Shown: one piece after another, positions 8,237 to 14,136 of the stretch | Position numbering within the stretch: the first letter of the stretch is position 1 | Layout of the letters: every line of letters starts with the position of its first letter | Assembly (NCBI GenBank): GCA_043775355.1 | Contig: JAYVSL010000003.1 | Coordinates: 1-23,351, forward strand | DNA from: BOG-1363 sp043775355 | Lineage (GTDB): Bacteria; Planctomycetota; UBA11346 | DNA length: 23,351 nucleotides | Direction of reading: 5' to 3' | Position numbers and translations under genes: made by a program | The notes under the pieces: generated by a model | Told to the model about the DNA's origin: nothing | Databases searched by the model: none | Seen by the model: the letters and a program-made list of their open reading frames with translations, nothing else

Positions 8237-9397
8237 TCAATTAGGAAGACTGATTGGCATAATTAAATAGGTTGCACCAGCTTCACGCATAATAAGTCCA
8301 CGTGATAATTCCATACCAATGAGATCACCTTTATAAACCTTTAAAACATCACTTAAATACTGTGCGTTAACGCCCAGTCGTAATGGTGAACCTTGATAAT
8401 TACAGCGCACAGGAATGCGTGCACTTCCATTAGTATAATTAAGGTTACTAAAAACGGAATGATCTTTATCGAGTGATATGATGATACCTCGACTAGTTTG
8501 ACTCGTCATTAATGCAACACGTCGTACTGCCGAAGTAAGATCCGACGTATTAAAACTAACACTCGAAGGGGCATTCATTGGTAAGGCATTACGATATGTT
8601 GGAAAATTTCCTTCGACCAAACGACTTGTCAGTTCGATATTTAAACCAACTGAAGTTTTCAAGCGAATAAATAATAATTTAGAGGCAAAAGCTATTTCAA
8701 CCTGTTCAGGTGGAACCGTACCTAAAATTCTTTGAAGATGATTAATGGTAACTGCCGGAACCACCGAAGAGACTAAATCATTGGTTGTATTTAAACGAAA
8801 TGATTCACTTTTTTCAACCGCTTCACAAAGAATTTTTCCATCTGTTGCCGCTAGTACTAATTCACCATTACCAATCGATAAAAAAATTCCAGACAACACC
8901 GCACTCGTACGATCTTTATCCATACCAAAAACTGTTTGGCGAATCATCTCTTCAAAACGCGAACCTTGAAGAATGATCTTAGGAACATCAGGAGGAAAAG
9001 CTTGTACCGGTGGAAATATTTCCCCAACAACAGCAGGAACTTGATAATCACCATCGCTTAATTCTATCTGTAGCTGACTAATATCTCCTTTTTGTTCCAA
9101 TCGAAGACAAACACTTGGTGAAGAAGACTCACGTAAAATACTTGCTAACTGACGAGCTTGAACGACGGCCTGACCAGGATTCTCAATTTGGACACGCTGA
9201 ACAACCGAACGTAGTCCAACTTGTAAGTCCGTAGCAATAATTTCAAGTTGATCAGTTTTAGCATCAAATAACAAATTGGTAAGAATCGGCTTCGTACTAT
9301 TTGAAGGTACAACAGCGTCAGCAGCTTGTATCGCTGATAGGAGATCCTGTCGATCACAGCGCAGGAGGAGTGGTTTGGTGGTCAATACGTCTATCAT
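8237..9397 (-). CDS. dnaN: DNA polymerase III beta subunit (sliding clamp)
   Basis: DnaN forms the dimeric ring that tethers DNA polymerase III to DNA. The 386-residue product has the three clamp domains of about 125 residues each. Recognisable signatures include the LLRCDRQDLLSAIQAADAVV opening, TNLLFDAKTDQLEIIATDLQVG in domain 1, and the C-terminal YLIMPI strand just before the end. The usual neighbours dnaA and recF are absent. The base composition differs clearly from ppdK: 8641-8700 is about 27% G+C, while 5221-5280 is about 63%. The protein itself looks intact and ordinary. ATG 9397 has AGGA-type ribosome-binding sequence about 8 bases upstream, and a promoter-like element lies close by (see 9406-9433). 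Confidence 0.95.
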   Translation of the reverse strand: MIDVLTTKPLLLRCDRQDLLSAIQAADAVVPSNSTKPILTNLLFDAKTDQLEIIATDLQVGLRSVVQRVQIENPGQAVVQARQLASILRESSSPSVCLRLEQKGDISQLQIELSDGDYQVPAVVGEIFPPVQAFPPDVPKIILQGSRFEEMIRQTVFGMDKDRTSAVLSGIFLSIGNGELVLAATDGKILCEAVEKSESFRLNTTNDLVSSVVPAVTINHLQRILGTVPPEQVEIAFASKLLFIRLKTSVGLNIELTSRLVEGNFPTYRNALPMNAPSSVSFNTSDLTSAVRRVALMTSQTSRGIIISLDKDHSVFSNLNYTNGSARIPVRCNYQGSPLRLGVNAQYLSDVLKVYKGDLIGMELSRGLIMREAGATYLIMPISLPN

Positions 9398-9405
9398 AGT
9401 TAACT

Positions 9406-9433
9406 ATCCTACTCCTCATCCTCTGCGTGTCAA
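9406..9433 (-). promoter_or_regulatory. Candidate sigma-70-like promoter of dnaN
   Basis: On the minus strand a perfect TTGACA (plus 9428-9433) is followed after 16 bases by TAGGAT (plus 9406-9411), 4/6 to TATAAT. The -10-like box lies only 8 bases before the dnaN ATG. If used, transcription would begin at or near the start codon and give an almost leaderless mRNA, which conflicts with the ribosome-binding-like AGGA overlapping the same box. A longer transcript from upstream genes could also supply dnaN. Confidence 0.35.
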
Positions 9434-9436
9434 AAA

Positions 9437-9583
9437 CGTCTAAAACTATCTAAAGTCGCTGTGGTGACGTGGTTAGGATCGTCTAAAAGATTGTCTAATA
9501 AGCCCTATATAGTGGCTAAAAAGCGACTTTTCCTCCATGTCACTCTAAGATTGCTTTTATAACGGTCGTCGTTGGGCTAAAAG
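9437..9583. repeat. Cluster of CTAAAA-type short repeats upstream of dnaN
   Basis: Seven related copies of (G)TCTAAAA lie in 147 bp: 9437-9446, 9447-9456 (tandem with the first, period 10), 9480-9489, 9492-9501, 9513-9522, 9542-9551 and 9574-9583. Two of them share the longer minus-strand form TTAGACRATC. An 8-bp palindrome CTATATAG (9505-9512) and a short AAAAG/CTTTT hairpin (about 9518-9530) lie among them. The layout resembles binding sites for a regulator or an iteron array. No DnaA box was recognised here. Confidence 0.5.
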
Positions 9584-9605
9584 TGTCATTGATGGTGACT
9601 TTTCG
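9577..9605. terminator. Weak candidate terminator downstream of the LysM lipoprotein gene
   Basis: An imperfect inverted repeat, AAAA(GT)GTCA and TGACTTTT around a 7-base loop, has T-runs on both strands. It lies about 55-80 bp past the LysM gene stop. The stem is short and bulged, so it could be a weak terminator separating that gene from dnaN or merely part of the repeat-rich leader. Confidence 0.3.
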
Positions 9606-9617
9606 ACGGTACTTTTT

Positions 9618-9667
9618 CTTATGGCCTCTTATGGCCTCTTATGGCCTCTTGTCGCTTCTTATGGTTT
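9618..9667. repeat. 10-bp tandem repeat (CTTATGGCCT)
   Basis: Three identical units of CTTATGGCCT at 9618-9627, 9628-9637 and 9638-9647 are followed by two diverged units, CTTGTCGCTT and CTTATGGTTT, ending at 9667. The last unit covers the stop codon of the LysM lipoprotein gene, whose TAA is part of the repeat. The period equals about one DNA turn. Confidence 0.85.
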
Positions 9668-10303
9668 TACGGGAATCAAAAGCTCACGACCAACAGGAAG
9701 ATCACCACCGTGATTCGCCTCTGACAATAGGCGCCAGTGTTGAGTACTTCCATAAAATGCCTGACTCATGTCAGCCCAAGTATCGCCAACTTGAACGGTA
9801 TAGTGACGTATTTGCGAAGCGTCAGGTTTAGATGGATTCAGAGGCTGTTTTGAAGGAGTACATAGCGTTGCAAAAAGGGCGACGTCAATTTTTTTAATGA
9901 CGATGACGGAGAAATTCTTTTTCGGCTGATAAATTTTTTGATACATAAATTCTTGAATTTCATCTTGAATTTCCTTTTCAGATATGAGAGGCGGCGTATT
10001 ATCATCGCCTGCTAGCGTGACGGTCATGGTAATTTTCTCCCACATCCAAGATGAAGAGGTATGACGATCATCTGACTCATAGATGGGTAATTCAGGTAAA
10101 TCGATCTGCGTGCGCCAATGTTCGCCAATTTGTTTATCTAATTCAGTGCGGATATTGAGCACGGTAACATCGCGATAGTTTATATCACTGTTAGACAACA
10201 TAGTGCCGTCTTGAGTAATAATGTATCCAGGAGCCCAACGACCACAGCCGCTCAGAATAAGGCTTATGAGGGCAAACGTGAAGGTCATAAGTTGTAAATG
10301 CAT
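9659..10303 (-). CDS. LysM-domain lipoprotein
   Basis: The 214-residue product starts with a lipoprotein signal peptide: a hydrophobic stretch ending L-S-G-C with the lipidated Cys at residue 20. The C-terminus (about the last 50 residues) is a LysM module, opening HYTVQVGDTWADMSQAFYG and closing ELLIPV, which normally binds peptidoglycan glycan. The middle is not recognised; it is about 130 residues of mixed strands and charged helix. The ATG at 10303 is chosen because it sets the signal peptide correctly and has an AGG-type ribosome-binding site; the frame's upstream extension would need a TTG at 10375. It lies 74 bp behind the yqgE/algH-type gene on the same strand. A cell-envelope anchoring role is likely. 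Confidence 0.8.
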   Translation of the reverse strand: MHLQLMTFTFALISLILSGCGRWAPGYIITQDGTMLSNSDINYRDVTVLNIRTELDKQIGEHWRTQIDLPELPIYESDDRHTSSSWMWEKITMTVTLAGDDNTPPLISEKEIQDEIQEFMYQKIYQPKKNFSVIVIKKIDVALFATLCTPSKQPLNPSKPDASQIRHYTVQVGDTWADMSQAFYGSTQHWRLLSEANHGGDLPVGRELLIPVKP

Positions 10304-10377
10304 AAAATCCCTAAACGGATGATAAACCAAAGCGACGAGCGTGCAAAAAGACGTGAAGGAATGATGAAGACTCAATT

Positions 10378-10917
10378 TCAGTTACGACTAGGGTCAGGCA
10401 TGCCGCCAACGTGGCCTTCGATTAATTGTTGCCACAATGATTCCAATGATTGAGAACTAAGCAAAAGGTCCACATGTCCAGGTCGTACCAACCAAGCACC
10501 CTCGTCGATCTCACGTTGTAACTGACCAACCGTCCAACCACTGTGACCAAGATAAAGTCTTGGACCGGTATGATCGCCGCCAGTGGACCAGCGCTCTGCG
10601 AGAGCCGATAAATCACCGCCAATGGCTACGCCTTCACCCATTACCTGGGCACCCGCTAAATTCATCTCGCTGTGCAATAATAAGCCCTTGTGCTTGTCGA
10701 CTGGTCCGCCTTCAGCGGCGAGTCGTGACTCTGCCAAGCCGTCAGGCACTTCGGTCCACAATTCATTCAATGGTAGATCCAACGGACGATTAACAATAAA
10801 GCCCAACGATCCACCCTCTCCGTGATCGAGGAGAAAGATGACCGAGCGCAAAAAATTGGGATCGGTTAATTGCGGAGTAGCCACTAACAAAACACCAGGA
10901 CGTGGTCGCATTGCCAT
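10378..10917 (-). CDS. YqgE/AlgH family protein
   Basis: The 179-residue product matches the YqgE/AlgH family over its whole length. It has the P-G-V-L-L-V-A-T-P opening, the F-L-R-S-V-I-F-L-L-D-H segment, G-F-I-V-N-R-P, a G-G-P-V motif, and Y-L-G-H-S-G-W near the C-terminus. AlgH was linked to alginate regulation in Pseudomonas, but the molecular function of the family is not settled. No signal peptide is seen. It sits 52 bp downstream of lpxC-fabZ and is followed by the LysM lipoprotein gene, so it probably belongs to the envelope transcription unit. A GAGG ribosome-binding site precedes ATG 10917; ATG 10911 is an alternative start. Confidence 0.92.
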   Translation of the reverse strand: MAMRPRPGVLLVATPQLTDPNFLRSVIFLLDHGEGGSLGFIVNRPLDLPLNELWTEVPDGLAESRLAAEGGPVDKHKGLLLHSEMNLAGAQVMGEGVAIGGDLSALAERWSTGGDHTGPRLYLGHSGWTVGQLQREIDEGAWLVRPGHVDLLLSSQSLESLWQQLIEGHVGGMPDPSRN

Positions 10918-10969
10918 AGACTACGCCTCACTTGCGCTTGCCACATTGGACCTTGTGCGCGGGCACATG

Positions 10970-12265
10970 TCAGCGGTCCATCATCACCGAGCGAATTTCA
11001 GCTTCGCTGATGAGCTGACCATCAACCAATACGCGACCGAGGCAGGAACTCATCCGAGAGCGAATTCGCAAGACTTCAATCTCGATACGCAATTGATCAC
11101 CAGGATATACGGGGCGACGAAATTTAACTTTGTCCATGCTCATAAAATACGGCACGCGACCGCTATCACGCTCAGCATCCATGAGCATAACCGCACCCGT
11201 CTGAGCCATAGATTCCAATAAAAGCACTCCAGGCATTACTGGAGTCCCGGGAAAATGACCCTGAAAATACGGTTCGTTGATCGTAACATTTTTGATGCCA
11301 ATGATCGATTTCCCTGGTGTATATTCGATGATGCGATCCACCATTAAAAACGGATAGCGATGTGGCAAGAGCGCAAGAATCTTTGAAATATCAAAAATTA
11401 CAGCGGGGCGTTCAGATTGTTCAATGCGACGATTAAGCTCTTGAACGAGCAACATGTTTTCGCGATGGCCAGTGCGTACCGCGATGATGTGCGTGTTGAG
11501 TCGACGAGTCGCATGCGCTAAATCACCAATTAAATCAAGAATCTTATGTCGAGCTGCTTCATCGGGGAAGCGCAGTTCATTATCAATGATGCGTTTACCA
11601 TCATAAACACAGGTGTTCTTGGTCGTCGCTCCCTTGCCCAGGCCTAAGGCTCGTAACATCTCCACTTCTTTAGCTAAACAAAAAGTTCGTGCGGGTGCAA
11701 TTTTTTCGATAAACGATTGTTCGGTCAGTTCAATTTCGACGACCTGTGCGCCACCCATGGCACCACCGTGGTCATCAAGAGAATACGTAATCTTGGTACC
11801 ATCAGCATGTGGCAGAGCGACGATCGAACTCTTACCATCGCTAATGGAAACAGGTTCCGTGACATTATAGCTGCGCCGTGCAACGGCTTGATCCACTAAG
11901 CCAGCCGTCCGTAAACACGTAGCGAAATCTAATGCAGAACCATCAAGCCCAGGCAGTTCAACGGCGTCTAATTCAATAATTAAATTATCAATTCCCAAGC
12001 CAACACAGGCCGCTAAAAAATGTTCAGTCGTGTGAACTTCGACTTCGACCTGATTGATGGTGTCGACCAGCGCGGTACGGCGCATGCGTTGACAGAGCCG
12101 TGAAGGATGCGCGGTAATTCCTGGAGCACCTGGCAAATCGACGCGCACGAAGCGCATGCCCGTGTCAGGCGCCGCCGGACGAAAAGTAACGTTACAGGTC
12201 TCTCCGGAATGAAGGCCAATACCGCTCACGCTCACAGGAGTGGCAATCGTACGCTGAGCACTCAT
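10970..12265 (-). CDS. lpxC-fabZ: Bifunctional LpxC-FabZ fusion (UDP-3-O-acyl-GlcNAc deacetylase / 3-hydroxyacyl-ACP dehydratase)
   Basis: The N-terminal half (about 1-285) is LpxC, the zinc deacetylase that commits lipid A synthesis. It shows TTEHFLAA with metal His82, the RHKILDLIGD motif with His240 and Asp244, and the catalytic-type His267 in R-T-G-H-R-E-N. The C-terminal part (about 292-431) is FabZ, the 3-hydroxyacyl-ACP dehydratase, with LLPHRYPFLMVDR, catalytic His337 in GHFPGTPVMPG, and Glu351. Both active sites look complete. Such fusions are known from Bacteroidetes and PVC-group bacteria. They couple two pathways that compete for 3-hydroxyacyl-ACP. The start overlaps the lpxD stop by four bases (ATGA), showing translational coupling. 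Confidence 0.96.
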   Translation of the reverse strand: MSAQRTIATPVSVSGIGLHSGETCNVTFRPAAPDTGMRFVRVDLPGAPGITAHPSRLCQRMRRTALVDTINQVEVEVHTTEHFLAACVGLGIDNLIIELDAVELPGLDGSALDFATCLRTAGLVDQAVARRSYNVTEPVSISDGKSSIVALPHADGTKITYSLDDHGGAMGGAQVVEIELTEQSFIEKIAPARTFCLAKEVEMLRALGLGKGATTKNTCVYDGKRIIDNELRFPDEAARHKILDLIGDLAHATRRLNTHIIAVRTGHRENMLLVQELNRRIEQSERPAVIFDISKILALLPHRYPFLMVDRIIEYTPGKSIIGIKNVTINEPYFQGHFPGTPVMPGVLLLESMAQTGAVMLMDAERDSGRVPYFMSMDKVKFRRPVYPGDQLRIEIEVLRIRSRMSSCLGRVLVDGQLISEAEIRSVMMDR

Positions 12266-13332
12266 ACGGTTTTCCCCGTCGTCCCCCCAATAGGAGTCAT
12301 ATGAGCCAATCGGCGTTCAAGCTCGGCAACGCGTAACAATAATTCTTTCACCGTCACCTGGGTTGCGGGCAGACGACGCACAGCCACTTCTTGCGCTTGC
12401 GCTGCTTTGATTTCTTGCGCAGGACTACCACGCACCACTAAACGTGGTGGGATGCTTTTTGAGACTCCGGCTTTACCTGTAACAATGGCGTGGTCGCCAA
12501 TGGTCAAATGACCACTGATACCTGCCTGTCCAGCTAAGGTGACATAATTGCCAAGTTTCGTTGAACCAGCGACGCCAACTTGTGCGACAATAATGCAGTG
12601 ATGGCCGGTTTCGACATTGTGCGCGACTTGAACTAAGTTGTCGATTTTGGTGCCTTTACCAATGCGGGTACGACCAAAGCGAGCACGGTCGAGACACGAA
12701 TTAGCGCCAATCTCAACATCGTCTTCGACGACGACGATTCCCACCTGCGGAATTTTGTGATGTACCCCTTCAACAGAAGCGTAGCCGAAGCCGTCGGAAC
12801 CGATGACGACGCCACTATGCAAAATAACGCGGTTGCCCAGCTGACTACGCTCACGCACAGATACTTGTGGATAGAGCGTGCAGTCAGAACCGATTACCGA
12901 TTCATGACCAACGTAAACATGGGGATAAATCACGACGTTATCGCCAATCACCACACCATCAGCAATGACGGCATAGGGGCCGATGGCAGCGTTGGCTCCG
13001 ATTTTTACCCGTTCACCGATGATGGCGGTTGGGTGAATACCAATTGGCGGAGGCACCGCTTTGGGCCCAAACGTGGCGACGACGCGCGCAAAAGCAAAAT
13101 CCGGATTTGAAACGACAATTTGAACTAAGTTTGGCGCTTTATGTTCGGCGGCGACCAAAACCGCCGTGGCTTTGGTTTCACCTAAGTAAGATTCATACTT
13201 CGGATTTGCGAGAAAACTAATGTCGCCAGGACTGGCTTCGGTCAGGCTGCTGATGCCGGTGATGGCTTGTTGGTCATCACCAATCACCGTGCCGCCCAGT
13301 AACTGAGCGACTTCGCGGATGGTTACTCGCAT
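12262..13332 (-). CDS. lpxD: UDP-3-O-(3-hydroxyacyl)glucosamine N-acyltransferase LpxD
   Basis: LpxD transfers the second 3-hydroxyacyl chain in lipid A synthesis, after LpxC. The 356-residue product has the N-terminal uridine-binding domain (opening T-I-R-E-V-A-Q-L-L-G-G, with D-I-S-F-L-A-N-P-K-Y), then a long left-handed beta-helix of hexapeptide repeats from about residue 100 to 290. The catalytic-His region Q-V-A-H-N-V-E-T-G is present. A C-terminal helix (V-K-E-L-L-L-R-V-A-E-L-E-R-R-L) extends beyond the helix core, as usual for trimerisation. It begins 3 bp after the ompH stop and overlaps lpxC-fabZ by four bases, so the three are one operon. Confidence 0.95.
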   Translation of the reverse strand: MRVTIREVAQLLGGTVIGDDQQAITGISSLTEASPGDISFLANPKYESYLGETKATAVLVAAEHKAPNLVQIVVSNPDFAFARVVATFGPKAVPPPIGIHPTAIIGERVKIGANAAIGPYAVIADGVVIGDNVVIYPHVYVGHESVIGSDCTLYPQVSVRERSQLGNRVILHSGVVIGSDGFGYASVEGVHHKIPQVGIVVVEDDVEIGANSCLDRARFGRTRIGKGTKIDNLVQVAHNVETGHHCIIVAQVGVAGSTKLGNYVTLAGQAGISGHLTIGDHAIVTGKAGVSKSIPPRLVVRGSPAQEIKAAQAQEVAVRRLPATQVTVKELLLRVAELERRLAHMTPIGGTTGKTV

Positions 13333-13335
13333 GAT

Positions 13336-14007
13336 TTAGGGCCTCGCGGGTGCGACCACGGGTGCCGGAGTGGTGGTTGGTGTGGGAGCGCCGGCGGTGG
13401 TTGAGGTAGGAGTGGTGGCAGCAAAACGACCATTGGCATAAGCAATAAATGGCTCGGTAATGTCAAACGACGGATCAAAATACAATGCGCTTTGCATGCC
13501 CAGCTGCATCAGCAGTTCACTCGAACCACCATTTGGTAAATCTGGATTTGGCGCCATCAGCACTAACTTAATGCGGTGTTCTTTGGCGTAGGCCGCTAAG
13601 TGGCCACGTAAGACGGCAAAACATTCTTTGAGGAGTGCGCCGTGACTACGGTCGAGAAACTTACCCACGCGGTTTTTCAATAATTCGCGCTTTACCTTCA
13701 AAACTTGAAATTCTTCCTCAGCCTGGGCATATTTTTCATTCGTCGGACTGAGAACCTCCAACTTACTGTTCAGAGTCGACATCTGTTCTCCCATTTGCTT
13801 GAGCTGGGCTTCAACTCCGGCTTGTTCCTTTTTTAATTCTTCGAATCGAGCTTGATACAATTTACTATTTCTCAGGACTTCATCGAGTCGCAAGACGGCT
13901 TGTTCCGGTCCAGCGACCGATGCAGTGGGGGGAACGATGGCGACATCGCCAGCAAAAATACCCATCGTGCAGGCGCACAGGACGAGCAAGGGGAGCAATA
14001 GGCGCAT
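13336..14007 (-). CDS. OmpH/Skp family periplasmic chaperone
   Basis: The 223-residue product has a cleavable signal peptide (M-R-L-L-L-P-L-L-V-L-C-A-C, cleavage near the A-G-D at about 20). A charged alpha-helical region at about 45-125 is likely coiled coil, forming the tentacles of Skp-type trimers that hold unfolded outer-membrane proteins for BamA. The C-terminal 25 residues are a Thr/Pro/Ala-rich low-complexity tail not typical of Skp. AAGGA lies 6 bases before ATG 14007. It stands between bamA and lpxD, the canonical arrangement, with 129 bp to bamA that may hold its own promoter. Confidence 0.88.
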   Translation of the reverse strand: MRLLLPLLVLCACTMGIFAGDVAIVPPTASVAGPEQAVLRLDEVLRNSKLYQARFEELKKEQAGVEAQLKQMGEQMSTLNSKLEVLSPTNEKYAQAEEEFQVLKVKRELLKNRVGKFLDRSHGALLKECFAVLRGHLAAYAKEHRIKLVLMAPNPDLPNGGSSELLMQLGMQSALYFDPSFDITEPFIAYANGRFAATTPTSTTAGAPTPTTTPAPVVAPARP

Positions 14008-14136
14008 AAGAGTCCTTATGGTGAGAAGATATACTAGACTTCAGCAACGATCGGTCACGTGGATATTTCCGCAGCGCTCACAAACCCGAACGATTTCTTG
14101 GCCGTTGAAGGGTATGGGATAATTAATGATCTCACA

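Noticed and set aside
8296..8303. CACGTG cores elsewhere (about 7199, 8298, 14055, 20502) as extra parS sites
   Set aside because: Beyond the six-base core they do not match the flanking arms of the parS palindrome, and all but one (14055, upstream of ompH) lie inside coding sequence.
9659..9831. Plus-strand ORF beginning at 9583 that covers the tandem repeat
   Set aside because: Most of it is antisense to the LysM domain and the rest is repeat, with no ribosome-binding site.
10304..10375. 24-residue N-terminal extension of the LysM lipoprotein
   Set aside because: It needs a TTG start and would bury the lipoprotein signal peptide behind a second hydrophobic stretch.
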